Source: a virus
Reading direction: 5' to 3' (one strand)
IMG/VR virus record: IMGVR_UViG_3300050125_000052
Coordinates: 1 to 38,676 of that record
Length of the DNA: 38,676 bases
Shown here: in pieces, positions 17,286-23,224 of the stretch
Numbering within the stretch: position 1 is the first letter of the stretch
Layout: every line of letters begins with the position of its first letter
Position numbers and translations under genes: made by a program
Notes under the pieces: generated by a model
What the model was told of the DNA's origin: nothing
Database searches by the model: none
What the model saw: only the letters and a program-made list of their open reading frames with translations

Positions 17286-17332
17286 AACAAAAATAAAAAC
17301 GCCCTAACATTGGGGTGAGGTATATCAGGGCG
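17286..17332 (-). terminator. Intrinsic terminator for the 17.4-17.7 kb minus-strand genes
   Basis: Read on the minus strand, CGCCCT and AGGGCG (17300-17332) form a 6-bp GC-rich stem followed by a T-rich tract (17286-17299). It lies about 30 bases downstream of the stop at 17364. The gene-free gap 17188-17363 also holds a small stem AAGTGAA/TTCACTT (17228-17250). Confidence 0.55.
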
Positions 17333-17363
17333 AACATGCATGATGAGAGTATGAATTTAGATT

Positions 17364-17603
17364 TCACCATTTCTTTTGTCTTTGTCTTTCAATTTGTCTA
17401 TCTAGCATATATTTTTTAGGATCTTTTACGTATTTGTAATAATGCTTGTTTAGCCATTCACAGGCTTCACCTTCTGTCGCAAAAGATATTGAATATCTCA
17501 TATTTTTTGACTGCACGCGGACCTGAAAGCGTTCTTTTCCGCTCTTATATATTCTCCGCCAGATATTAGATTTATTTAAAAAAATCTTCGTCAGTTGCAT
17601 CAT
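17364..17603 (-). CDS. Small AP2-like DNA-binding protein (tentative)
   Basis: A basic protein of up to 79 residues (starts at 17603 or 17600). KERFQVRVQSKNMRYSISFATEGEACEWLNKHYYKY reads like the three-strand-plus-helix layout of AP2/ERF-like or integrase-arm DNA-binding domains, in which a strand-rich region precedes an E-A-x-x-W/A helix. The tail DRQIERQRQKKW is basic. No nuclease or recombinase domain follows, so it stands alone. It overlaps the gene upstream by about 30 bases. The domain call is by pattern only. Confidence 0.45.
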   Translation of the reverse strand: MMQLTKIFLNKSNIWRRIYKSGKERFQVRVQSKNMRYSISFATEGEACEWLNKHYYKYVKDPKKYMLDRQIERQRQKKW

Positions 17604-17718
17604 TTGATGATTTCGCGTTTTTTTCGTGTTGGCATGTTTGGATGATATTCAAAATAACGTAGCTGATAAACAAAATAAAAACAAGAGCGCTTAACATAAA
17701 AAGAAACATTTGAAACAT
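17572..17718 (-). CDS. Small membrane protein (48 residues)
   Basis: I start at ATG 17718, which has GAGG upstream and lies 22 bases behind a near-consensus minus-strand promoter. The product opens MFQMFLFMLSALVFILFISYVILNII, a single membrane segment, and ends in a polar acidic tail (KSSNDATDEDFF). It resembles phage holins or immunity membrane peptides in size and shape, but I cannot assign a family. Confidence 0.55.
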   Translation of the reverse strand: MFQMFLFMLSALVFILFISYVILNIIQTCQHEKNAKSSNDATDEDFFK

Positions 17719-17719
17719 G

Positions 17720-17749
17720 TTGACCTCGTCATACGAAACATTATATAAA
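17720..17749 (+). promoter_or_regulatory. Plus-strand promoter facing the lipoprotein gene
   Basis: TTGACC (17720-17725) lies 16 bases before TATATA (17742-17747), or 18 before TATAAA (17744-17749), about 35 bases ahead of the ATG at 17783. It overlaps the opposing minus-strand promoter, so the two may compete. Confidence 0.45.
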
Positions 17750-17768
17750 AATATTTCTATATAGTCAA
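17740..17768 (-). promoter_or_regulatory. Near-consensus sigma-70 promoter for the 17.4-17.7 kb genes
   Basis: On the minus strand TTGACT (17763-17768) and a perfect TATAAT (17740-17745) are separated by exactly 17 bases. This is one of the strongest promoter matches in the window. It would be readable by host polymerase without phage factors. Confidence 0.7.
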
Positions 17769-17782
17769 TATAAAGGGGTCGT

Positions 17783-17995
17783 ATGCTGAAAAAAACGTGT
17801 TTTTTGAACATTATAATAGCGATATGTTCATTTTTTATTATTTTATGTTCATGTCAATCTTTGCCTGAGCTTTTTTCGTCGGTCGAAAAAATAGCTGACG
17901 ACAATGCCATAAAAATAGAAGTCAGTCACGAGGCATTGCAACAAAATACCGATCTACAAATAACAGTGGATGTTAAAAACAAAGATATAAAATAG
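17783..17995 (+). CDS. Small lipoprotein, possible outer spanin
   Basis: A 70-residue protein with a classic lipoprotein signal: MLKKTC, a hydrophobic core (FLNIIIAICSFFIIL) and the lipobox-like LCSC at residues 21-24. The predicted mature part (CQSLPELFSSVEKIADDNAIKIEVSHEALQ...) is small and ends VDVKNKDIK, a pattern I associate with small phage proteins of lysis regions. Lipidated, periplasm-facing and short, it would fit an outer-membrane spanin. No clear inner-membrane partner is adjacent other than the divergent 48-residue membrane protein. The role is inferred. Confidence 0.6.
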   Translation: MLKKTCFLNIIIAICSFFIILCSCQSLPELFSSVEKIADDNAIKIEVSHEALQQNTDLQITVDVKNKDIK

Positions 17996-18002
17996 GGGTT
18001 AT

Positions 18003-18413
18003 ATGACAGATTATCTTAAAGTTGATAGTATAGATAACATGAAATTTTCAAACAGATGGCAAGATCCTAAGAAATTTGATGCTTATGGAAGATTTATGAA
18101 TAAGCAAGGAAAATTTGTTTGCTATTCTTACCCGGGCACAAAATATCAAGTGCGTTTGAAGAAAGAGCGCTTTTATAGCATGGGAGAAAGATTTTGCAGG
18201 ATTGTGGGAGGGGTATTTTTAAATTTATTGACACTAGGAATTTGCAATATCTCTAAAAAATGTCGGGGACTATTTACACGGCAGAAAAAGGTTTTAAGGT
18301 TTGCTGTAAAGACTATAAATAGATTGAATGAAATGGAAAGGAGAGGAATAAATGAAAAAGTCGATGGCGAAGGAAAAGAAAAAGATCAAGAAAGTTATGC
18401 ACGAGATGAATGA
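18003..18413 (+). CDS. Basic protein with hydrophobic hairpin, resembling chlamydial hypothetical proteins
   Basis: A 136-residue basic protein. The central segment ERFCRIVGGVFLNLLTLGICNISKKCRGLFTRQKKVLRFAV contains a short hydrophobic stretch (about 63-79). Its TLGI..ISKK.R.LFT..K...RFA pattern I associate with hypothetical proteins of Parachlamydia-like bacteria. If right, this is the clearest host hint in the window. The C-terminal 50 residues are highly charged. Its last 62 bases overlap the next gene in another frame, so the true C-terminus could be affected by annotation. Function is unknown. Confidence 0.6.
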   Translation: MTDYLKVDSIDNMKFSNRWQDPKKFDAYGRFMNKQGKFVCYSYPGTKYQVRLKKERFYSMGERFCRIVGGVFLNLLTLGICNISKKCRGLFTRQKKVLRFAVKTINRLNEMERRGINEKVDGEGKEKDQESYARDE

Positions 18414-18513
18414 AGGAAAATTACACAGTGGTTCTAAGGATGGTCCTAAGGTAACAAACAGAAAACAAGGAATTGCTATAGCTCTTTCTGAAGCAAAAAA
18501 AGGAAAGAAATAG
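18352..18513 (+). CDS. DUF6496-like small basic protein
   Basis: A 53-residue protein with AAAGGAG upstream of its ATG. KKVMHEMNEGKLHSGSKDGPKVTNRKQGIAIALSEAKK is the full signature of the DUF6496 family: a V-M-x-E-x-x-x-G-K-L-x-S-G-S core and K-Q-x-I-A-I-A-L-S-E-A. These short proteins are frequent in phages and in bacteria, with no established biochemical role to my knowledge. It overlaps the end of the previous gene and its stop abuts the ATG of the next. Confidence 0.75.
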   Translation: MKKSMAKEKKKIKKVMHEMNEGKLHSGSKDGPKVTNRKQGIAIALSEAKKGKK

Positions 18514-18669
18514 ATGGATAAGTCCTATAAAAAATTGATTAAGAAAGAAAAATCTTTAGAAAAAGACACTAAGAAAGTATTATCGAAGGATAAAGCCCGT
18601 GATAAAACTTTTGACAAAGAAAAGAAAATGGTCGCTAAGGCAAATAAAATGAAGAAAAGTAAATGCTAA
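18514..18669 (+). CDS. Lysine-rich small protein (51 residues)
   Basis: The ATG follows immediately on the TAG of the preceding gene. The product (MDKSYKKLIKKEKSLEKDTKK ... AKANKMKKSKC) is over one-third lysine and alternates with acidic residues, predicting a long charged helix. Nucleic-acid binding is possible but no motif proves it. Its 3-prime end overlaps the start of the next gene by 7 bases. Confidence 0.55.
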   Translation: MDKSYKKLIKKEKSLEKDTKKVLSKDKARDKTFDKEKKMVAKANKMKKSKC

Positions 18670-18821
18670 AAGAATCTCCTAAAAAGATCTATTTAGAAAA
18701 TAGAAAATGTTTTATTTGCGGTAACGATTTTTCGTGTCGCATTCAAAATGCGACACAAACCTGTTCCAAAGAGTGCAGGTATAAGAAACAAGCTTATACC
18801 TCTAGAGTTTTTCAGTGTTAG
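18663..18821 (+). CDS. Small zinc-finger protein (52 residues)
   Basis: The product carries CFICGNDF followed by TCSKECRYKKQ, a C-x2-C...C-x3-C arrangement typical of treble-clef zinc fingers in small phage and bacterial proteins. The start overlaps the end of the upstream gene. The coding sequence contains a perfect 10-bp hairpin (18734-18756). The stop codon overlaps the end of a convergent gene by 4 bases, so this is where plus- and minus-strand transcription collide. Confidence 0.5.
   Translation: MLKESPKKIYLENRKCFICGNDFSCRIQNATQTCSKECRYKKQAYTSRVFQC
18734..18756. other. Perfect 10-bp hairpin inside a coding sequence
   Basis: GTGTCGCATT pairs fully with AATGCGACAC around a CAA loop. No T-tract follows on either strand. 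It lies about 65 bases before a convergent gene end, and could stall or protect the transcript there. Confidence 0.6.
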
Positions 18822-19213
18822 CAATCCTTTTTAAACGATTCTAACCATTCCTTTAGTTGTTCTTTTACTTCTTGATTGATAATTAAATCTTCGAATTGAT
18901 CTTCGTATAATTCTTTATATTTTTCGCAGAATTCTTCGTTGGAAATTTCTCCATATACGTTTTTTAAAACTATAAAATGAGTCATACAGCGGATATACAC
19001 TTTAGGGAGATCGTCAAATAACTCAATAAATGGCACTTTAGAATGTTTCATAAGGTGTAAAATAATGTTTATAGGCATAGTTATGGCACTAACTACAGCA
19101 ACCCTTGCATTTTTTTTCATGTATTTTTCGAACAGACGAATGAAATCTTCATTAATTTCATACATCTGTTTTGCACATTCATCATGCAATTCTTTAAGTT
19201 CGTCTAATTTCAT
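18818..19213 (-). CDS. Unknown early-region protein (131 residues)
   Basis: A helical, acidic protein (MKLDELKELHDECAKQMYEINEDF..., YKELYEDQFEDLIINQEVKEQLKEWL). A moderately hydrophobic stretch (about 36-55, ARVAVVSAITMPINIILHLM) could be a buried helix. It is the last gene of the long minus-strand early operon and starts 3 bases after the previous stop. I do not recognise a family. Confidence 0.6.
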   Translation of the reverse strand: MKLDELKELHDECAKQMYEINEDFIRLFEKYMKKNARVAVVSAITMPINIILHLMKHSKVPFIELFDDLPKVYIRCMTHFIVLKNVYGEISNEEFCEKYKELYEDQFEDLIINQEVKEQLKEWLESFKKDC

Positions 19214-19216
19214 TGT

Positions 19217-19402
19217 TTAATCTCCGTAATCTTTATCAATCTCAATATCTTTACATAAACAATCAGAAATTTCTTCGAAACACTCTTCACAAAAAAAATT
19301 AGAAATATTATTTATTAACCATTCACGAACATCAGGAGATTGTTTAGATAGAAAAGAAATGAATTCTTCACGTATTAATTCTGATTCAAATCTACTTTTC
19401 AT
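19217..19402 (-). CDS. Unknown early-region protein (61 residues)
   Basis: A small acidic protein with two cysteine pairs (FFCEECFEEISDCLC) that could bind metal. Its ribosome site (GGAG) is supplied by the duplicated 3-prime end of the exonuclease gene at 19401-19448. There the sequence reads CCTAAATGA, so the ancestral exonuclease TGA stop and this ATG overlapped. It was thus originally the gene directly after the exonuclease. Confidence 0.55.
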   Translation of the reverse strand: MKSRFESELIREEFISFLSKQSPDVREWLINNISNFFCEECFEEISDCLCKDIEIDKDYGD

Positions 19403-19448
19403 TTAGGCTCCGTTAAATTTAACATACAGTTGTAAAACTCTTTTTCCA
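19401..19448 (-). repeat. 48-bp direct repeat, copy A (displaced end of exonuclease gene)
   Basis: This 48-bp stretch is identical to 19609-19656, exactly 208 bases away. It is a non-coding copy of the last codons of the exonuclease gene and now provides the ribosome site of the gene at 19217-19402. It marks one edge of a 208-bp insertion or duplication. Confidence 0.9.
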
Positions 19449-19486
19449 CTAAATAAATCCAACCCATTCACATTCCACTCCTTTTA

Positions 19487-19566
19487 TATAGCGCCCTGCT
19501 GGATTCGAACCAACATCTATAACGATCAAGTTATTATTTTTCAGGACATCATATACGCGCGCTATA
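19487..19566 (-). ncRNA. tRNA-like sequence, probably a decayed tRNA
   Basis: Read on the minus strand, TATAGCGC and GCGCTATA close an 8-bp acceptor-like stem. A canonical T-arm is present (GTTGG, loop TTCGAAT, CCAGC) with three bases to the acceptor. ATAAC/GTTAT forms an anticodon-like stem, but the loop has 6 bases (TTGATC) instead of 7, and no proper D-arm with GG can be drawn. It is therefore not called as a functional tRNA. It lies inside the 208-bp insertion (region 19403-19606), the only other content of which is AT-rich spacer. Confidence 0.5.
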
Positions 19567-19606
19567 CAATGTTTCTCCTGCTCCTTTTTAAACTAAGGCC
19601 GCAAAA

Positions 19607-20173
19607 TTATTTAGGCTCCGTTAAATTTAACATACAGTTGTAAAACTCTTTTTCCATCGTTAATAGATTTGATATATATACATCATCCCGAAGAACAGGC
19701 ACGATTATACCTTCATTACCATCATAGCTAAAATAATCACAGCTATCTACACCGCAGACATATATTTGATGCTGCACTTGAGGTATATAATATTCGGGAA
19801 TTTGACCGTTTTTAGCTAGTTCATGATTTTTCTTCGAAGTGCATTTTATTTCAACGAGTGTTTTTCCGTCTAGAGATATTCCATCTAACGACGCAAAACA
19901 CCATGAATAGTCTTCGCTTACTTTGATGGCATCAACAACATCAATCCCCGTCATTTTTTCATAACATCGACGTGCCGGACCTTCGAGCATCATACCCCGA
20001 CGCATGCTAGAATTGACGGGCTGAGGCTCAATCAATCCAAGCTTTTCAGCCCATAGCTCTTGCTTCGTTCTCCATGGCGATAGACCCGCTATTATCACGC
20101 TGTCGCTTGCCCCAATTTTATTCAAGCGCCATTTTTTCCAGCAGTCACTTCCCTGAATCATATGTGGGATCAT
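19607..20173 (-). CDS. YqaJ-type exonuclease (lambda Exo-like)
   Basis: A 188-residue PD-(D/E)xK nuclease. Visible are SDCWKKWRLNKIGASDS (YqaJ opening), the acidic MMLEGPARRCYE helix (E64), SLDG (D97), the catalytic VEIKC (E108, K110) and PQVQHQIYVCG (Q-rich helix). It would chew one strand of double-stranded DNA ends to load the RecT/Bet annealase encoded 0.7 kb upstream in the same operon. The length is slightly short of lambda Exo (226) but typical of YqaJ phage versions. Its last 16 codons are duplicated at 19401-19448. The gene starts at ATG, overlapping the previous stop by 4 bases. Confidence 0.85.
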   Translation of the reverse strand: MIPHMIQGSDCWKKWRLNKIGASDSVIIAGLSPWRTKQELWAEKLGLIEPQPVNSSMRRGMMLEGPARRCYEKMTGIDVVDAIKVSEDYSWCFASLDGISLDGKTLVEIKCTSKKNHELAKNGQIPEYYIPQVQHQIYVCGVDSCDYFSYDGNEGIIVPVLRDDVYISNLLTMEKEFYNCMLNLTEPK

Positions 20174-20367
20174 TTTTTGCCATCCTTTTCCTGTTTCGAT
20201 TTTGCGTCATATTTCGTTGGACAATTGTTTGATACAATCTCATCTAGATCAATCCATTCATGACCCTCAATATCATGAGAGTTCTCATCAATTTCTGCCA
20301 TTAATTCAGAAAAATCATTGTACAAGCTATAAAACAAGCTCATATTAAAATTATTTGTTTCTATCAT
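20170..20367 (-). CDS. Unknown small acidic protein (65 residues)
   Basis: The product (MIETNNFNMSLFYSLYNDFSELMAEIDE...IDLDEIV...KSKQEKDGKK) is acidic in its first two-thirds with a lysine-rich tail. Its ATG overlaps the preceding TAA by one base and its stop overlaps the exonuclease start by four, so it is coupled between them. No family is recognised. A partner or regulator of the recombination genes is possible from position alone. Confidence 0.55.
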   Translation of the reverse strand: MIETNNFNMSLFYSLYNDFSELMAEIDENSHDIEGHEWIDLDEIVSNNCPTKYDAKSKQEKDGKK

Positions 20368-20546
20368 TATTCAACCTCAACTTTCTTACAATCTCTACAT
20401 TTAGTCGTTAAAATATAGTTATAAACGTCCCAGATACTAGCGCTTGTTACTAAAGCCACAGCAATCATATCGGGGTTTAACTGCCAATGAGTTTTACACT
20501 CGTGACAATATATCACGAGTTCACATGTTCCTTTATCATCCATCAT
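20367..20546 (-). CDS. Small zinc-ribbon protein (59 residues)
   Basis: Too short for the usual cutoff but well supported. Two adjacent ATGs (20546, 20543) follow a TTTAGG sequence, and the stop overlaps the next gene's ATG (TAATG). Residues carry CHECKTHW near the start and CRDCKK near the end, two C-x2-C knuckles about 33 residues apart, as in zinc-ribbon proteins. The middle is hydrophobic (MIAVALVTSASIWDVYNYIL). Function unknown. Confidence 0.55.
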   Translation of the reverse strand: MMDDKGTCELVIYCHECKTHWQLNPDMIAVALVTSASIWDVYNYILTTKCRDCKKVEVE

Positions 20547-20560
20547 TAAACCTAAAAAGT

Positions 20561-20782
20561 TTATTTTTTTTTGTTTTCCATGGATGTCACCCTTTCTTTT
20601 AATTTCTTTATTTCATCCCATAGCTGTTCAAGATGCCGTGTATGATCTCCTTTTATTTTAGTTAATTTGTCATACGGCATTGGAATTTCTTTCCAATCAT
20701 AGCGCTTCCTTGCTGTAGCTGTATCATTTTTCCCCTCCTGGAGGTTTTGGCAGTGGCATCCAATAACTCGGTTTAACTTCAT
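20561..20782 (-). CDS. Unknown small protein with coiled-coil end
   Basis: A 73-residue product. The ATG at 20782 has AAAGGAG nine bases upstream, which lies inside the DUF551 gene that this gene overlaps by 59 bases. A shorter version could start at ATG 20680 (MPYDKLTKIKGD). The C-terminal half (HTRHLEQLWDEIKKLKERVTSMENKKK) is a clear amphipathic coiled helix. Unknown function. Confidence 0.5.
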   Translation of the reverse strand: MKLNRVIGCHCQNLQEGKNDTATARKRYDWKEIPMPYDKLTKIKGDHTRHLEQLWDEIKKLKERVTSMENKKK

Positions 20783-20921
20783 ATGCTATTTCTCCTTTAG
20801 AACATTCATGCCAATCACCCATTCTAAAATTAAAAATGTACACCTCTCCATTTTCATACCCTAAAAATGCTAAACCGTTTTTAGGGGGTTCTTTATCTTC
20901 AATAGAAATCCATTCCATCAT
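20724..20921 (-). CDS. DUF551 family protein
   Basis: A 65-residue protein with the complete DUF551 pattern: EWISIEDKEPPKNG, a G-x-V-x-I strand, GDWHECS and the closing YWMPLPKPP. The family is frequent in phages next to recombination genes and has no proven function. ATG 20921 or 20918; the ribosome site AGAGG and the start overlap the stop of recT (ATGATG), so translation is coupled. Confidence 0.8.
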   Translation of the reverse strand: MMEWISIEDKEPPKNGLAFLGYENGEVYIFNFRMGDWHECSKGEIAYEVKPSYWMPLPKPPGGEK

Positions 20922-21709
20922 TCAACCTCTTTTATATTCATATTCATTTCGGCTTCTGCTAGCTGTTTTTGATATTCCTCTGATTTCAAAAGTAATGGTT
21001 TCTTCATCTTCTCATATTGATCATGTGGAATATCATCAAAAATGATCGTGTTATACTTTTTCTGTATAAAATCATTCAACGTTTTTTGGTATTCGGGAGA
21101 ACATTGATTGAAAAGTGTAACCAGCTCAATGACTTGTGATGTAGATAAGCGTTCAATGTCAAGCGGCTTTACATTGATGGTTGTTTCAGCCTGATGCATT
21201 TCTTCTTCTGCATATGTTCCACTCATTTCAGCCGGAAAAGCTTTGCGAAGACAAAGACATTCAGCACATTTAGCAAGCATAAGGTGCGGCATTTTTTTCC
21301 AAAAATTATTTTTACCGTCATACTCTGCCATAATAGCTGAACAGGCCACTTCATGCCAGGAGCCATCTTTAGTCTGCTTTTGAACATATGAGGTCGCTGA
21401 AAACAACTGACCGTTTTTGTCATAAGCGTAAGTGGGTTCGCGTCCCGGTGCATATCTACCCGTGCGCTCCGCAATAATTCTATAGCCATCGACGGATGTT
21501 TGTATGACTCTTTGTCCACCGCGTGGAACAGAATATATTTGTTTTGCAAAAGGGTCCAACCCTGTTCTTTGGCAAGCCATTAAGAAAAATTTAAGCTCTT
21601 CATCTGTACTTCCTTTACAAATAGTATTTTTCAATAATTGAACCTGCGCTTCATCAAAATGAAGCGTGGCAGGTTGTTGTAAACTCTCTACTTTTACTAA
21701 TGCTGACAT
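20918..21709 (-). CDS. recT: RecT/Bet family single-strand annealing protein
   Basis: A 263-residue protein of the phage Bet/RecT type. Clear marks are LKFFLMACQRTGLDPFAKQIYSVPR, then QTSVDGYRIIAERTGRYAPG, and LMLAKCAECLCLRKAFPAEMSGTYAEEEM. It anneals complementary strands, working with the YqaJ exonuclease downstream to repair or concatenate phage DNA. The C-terminal 90 residues are a variable region ending in an acidic helix. The start at 21709 has AGGA upstream. Confidence 0.9.
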   Translation of the reverse strand: MSALVKVESLQQPATLHFDEAQVQLLKNTICKGSTDEELKFFLMACQRTGLDPFAKQIYSVPRGGQRVIQTSVDGYRIIAERTGRYAPGREPTYAYDKNGQLFSATSYVQKQTKDGSWHEVACSAIMAEYDGKNNFWKKMPHLMLAKCAECLCLRKAFPAEMSGTYAEEEMHQAETTINVKPLDIERLSTSQVIELVTLFNQCSPEYQKTLNDFIQKKYNTIIFDDIPHDQYEKMKKPLLLKSEEYQKQLAEAEMNMNIKEVE

Positions 21710-21733
21710 AGTGTTTTCCTAGTGTTAGATATT

Positions 21734-21913
21734 TTATTTATTCCATTTTTTTGTTAGATATTCATAACTTTCTTTATCGCACATACTAGCAATCAAAGCA
21801 TCTCCAACCATTCTTCTGATTATATGTTCTCTAGAGCACTCTTTAAATTGTTCGTAAAGACATTTATATGATTTATCTATATCTTCTTGCAATTTTTTAT
21901 ATTTATCAATCAT
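21734..21913 (-). CDS. Unknown small helical protein (59 residues)
   Basis: A strong AGGAGG site precedes the ATG, which overlaps the previous stop (ATGA). The product (MIDKYKKLQEDIDKSYKCLYEQFKECSREHIIRRMVGDALIASM...) is predicted all-helical and mixed-charge. It lies between the 57-residue gene and recT. No family recognised. Confidence 0.6.
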   Translation of the reverse strand: MIDKYKKLQEDIDKSYKCLYEQFKECSREHIIRRMVGDALIASMCDKESYEYLTKKWNK

Positions 21914-22083
21914 ACAATCCTCCTGATCCTATCGTCTAGATCTTGTTCTTTCAAATCTAGAAGGAGCTCGTCCAACTCCAGTGCATCACATTTAGCATGC
22001 GCAATAAACATTTCCATCATTTTTATTTTGTCTTGCAACATAAATAACTTGTCTTGTATCGTTCGAATTGTGAAAACATTCAT
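21910..22083 (-). CDS. Unknown small coiled-coil protein (57 residues)
   Basis: I start at ATG 22083 (MNVFTIRTIQDKLFMLQDKIKMMEMF), which has AAAGGAG upstream. The longer reading frame upstream runs through a GC-rich hairpin and is not credible. The chain is one long amphipathic helix with an acidic middle. Its stop overlaps the next ATG (ATGA). Function unknown. Confidence 0.6.
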   Translation of the reverse strand: MNVFTIRTIQDKLFMLQDKIKMMEMFIAHAKCDALELDELLLDLKEQDLDDRIRRIV

Positions 22084-22116
22084 CCCGTTTTCTCCTTTAA
22101 AAGTTTTTAGGTTTTG

Positions 22117-22146
22117 GGCCCCAACTCCATTGGGGCCTTTTTTTTT
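22117..22146 (+). terminator. Intrinsic-terminator-like hairpin in plus orientation
   Basis: GGCCCCAA and TTGGGGCC form a perfect 8-bp stem with a 5-base loop, followed by nine T on the plus strand. All genes around it are on the minus strand, where the stem has an A-run before and no T-run after. It may block antisense plus-strand transcription, or act as a leader hairpin for the gene at 21910-22083. Confidence 0.6.
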
Positions 22147-22438
22147 ACTCGGCGTACATTGTCGCTTGATCGTATTGATATTCTTGATATTTTTTTTTAA
22201 ATATCTCATCATCATCTAAAAGAGCTGCTAGCTCTAAGTCACAAAGCTGACATTTATCAGCTACTATAGATCCGCATCCCTCAACATCAAAATGTGTGTG
22301 TGCTATGCAATGACCTAGCAACCACGCAAGGTGATCTGGAATATTTTCCGAAACATTCGTTTTTATTTTTTCTATCGCAAGCTCTTTGTAGTACTCCTGC
22401 AATTCGTAGTGGGATAGTGTTTCCCGTGTGTTAAACAT
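22145..22438 (-). CDS. Unknown first gene of the early minus-strand operon
   Basis: I start at ATG 22438, with AAGGAG at good spacing; the product is 97 residues. It is acidic, with histidines and cysteines (LLGHCIAHTHFDVEGCGSIVADKCQLCDLELAALLDDDE) that could bind a metal. As the gene directly behind the regulated promoter at 22483-22512 it would be the first early product, a usual place for anti-host or regulatory proteins. No family recognised. Confidence 0.6.
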   Translation of the reverse strand: MFNTRETLSHYELQEYYKELAIEKIKTNVSENIPDHLAWLLGHCIAHTHFDVEGCGSIVADKCQLCDLELAALLDDDEIFKKKYQEYQYDQATMYAE

Positions 22439-22455
22439 ATTTCTCCTTTTTGTGT

Positions 22456-22492
22456 TTGACTCCATTTTTGCTTTATGATATAACTATATCAT
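22456..22492 (+). promoter_or_regulatory. Plus-strand promoter with palindromic operator
   Basis: TTGACT (22456-22461) and TATAAC (22479-22484) are spaced by 17 bases with TGA as an extended -10. The -10 lies inside a perfect palindrome, ATGATATA-AC-TATATCAT (22475-22492). This promoter would transcribe the HTH gene at 22561. The palindrome also covers the opposing -10, so one repressor could control both directions. Confidence 0.65.
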
Positions 22493-22512
22493 ATCGAGAT
22501 TTTTTCTCGCAA
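22483..22512 (-). promoter_or_regulatory. Minus-strand promoter of the early recombination operon
   Basis: On the minus strand TTGCGA (22507-22512), an 18-base spacer and TATAGT (22483-22488) with TGA as extended -10. It overlaps the palindromic operator at 22475-22492. A small CGAGA/TCTCG stem lies in its spacer. Confidence 0.5.
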
Positions 22513-22560
22513 CAAAAATAATAAAAAAGATCAAAAAATTTATCTTGGAACATAAAAAAT

Positions 22561-22797
22561 ATGAAACTCAAAGAATATCTAGACGCTCAAGGATTACGCT
22601 ACGATAGGTTTGCTGAGAAATTGGGTGTAACAAAAACAACAATGTATAATTGTATACTTAGAGAAGGATATGACCCTAAAGCCTCTTTTATCGATCTTGT
22701 GGAAAAATTAACGAAAAAACAAGTGACATATAAAGACTGGATTTCGTCAGTGAAGAAAGTGCGGTTAGAGGCACTGGACAAAGAAAAGATTGATTGA
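22561..22797 (+). CDS. Small HTH (Cro/YdaS-like) transcription regulator
   Basis: A 78-residue protein. LKEYLDAQGLRYDRFAEKLGVTKTTMYNCI is a clear helix-turn-helix of the Cro/C1 or YdaS type (turn at KLGVTKTT). The rest reads as two short helices and a basic end. It is transcribed from the promoter with the 22475-22492 palindrome, which is the natural candidate for its own operator. It would thus act as the switch between its own direction and the early minus-strand operon. No integrase accompanies it, so lysogeny by integration is not evident. Confidence 0.75.
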   Translation: MKLKEYLDAQGLRYDRFAEKLGVTKTTMYNCILREGYDPKASFIDLVEKLTKKQVTYKDWISSVKKVRLEALDKEKID

Positions 22798-22918
22798 AAT
22801 TATTTTTTAATTGATTATGTAAGTTTTTAGACGAGACGCGAGGACACTACCCCCGCGCTCAATTTTATATCTAACACGGCTCCCACTCTAGCAAAATGGG
22901 ACATCAAAAGTCAAATAA

Positions 22919-23224
22919 ATGTTAAAACATAAAGAAAAAATCAAGACGGAGATTCCCATCGAATACATCAAGATAGTCGTCAAGAACTGCCCTACAGCTT
23001 TATGCACGTATATGCGACTTTGGGAAATTAAAAGTTTTGATCATAAAATATTACTGGAGAAAAAAGATATCGCGTCGTTGATATATGATGATAGAAGCCA
23101 CACAAAATCAGCATGCAGAAGCAAATTTAAAAACCATTTGCTTTTTTTATGCGATACGATGCTGCTGTCTTTTTGCGCAGATCTCCACTTTTTTAATATC
23201 GAGCTTGTGGGGTGGGATGGATAA
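22919..23224 (+). CDS. Unknown protein (101 residues), possibly winged-helix
   Basis: A product with IPIEYIKIVVKNCPTALCTYMRLWEIKSFD, then ILLEKKDIASLIYDDRSHTKSACRSKFKNHLLFLCDTMLLSF. The spacing is compatible with the start of a winged-helix domain as in replication or regulatory proteins. No good ribosome site is seen and the upstream gap (22798-22918) holds only weak stems. The stop overlaps the next gene. Function unknown. Confidence 0.5.
   Translation: MLKHKEKIKTEIPIEYIKIVVKNCPTALCTYMRLWEIKSFDHKILLEKKDIASLIYDDRSHTKSACRSKFKNHLLFLCDTMLLSFCADLHFFNIELVGWDG

Noticed and set aside
17364-17603. Integrase or recombinase fragment
   Set aside because: Only an arm/AP2-like domain is seen. No catalytic R-H-R-Y or serine recombinase motif exists here or elsewhere in the window.
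19487-19566. Functional tRNA gene on the minus strand
   Set aside because: The T-arm and acceptor are good, but the anticodon loop has 6 bases and no D-arm with GG can be formed. Recorded as tRNA-like only.
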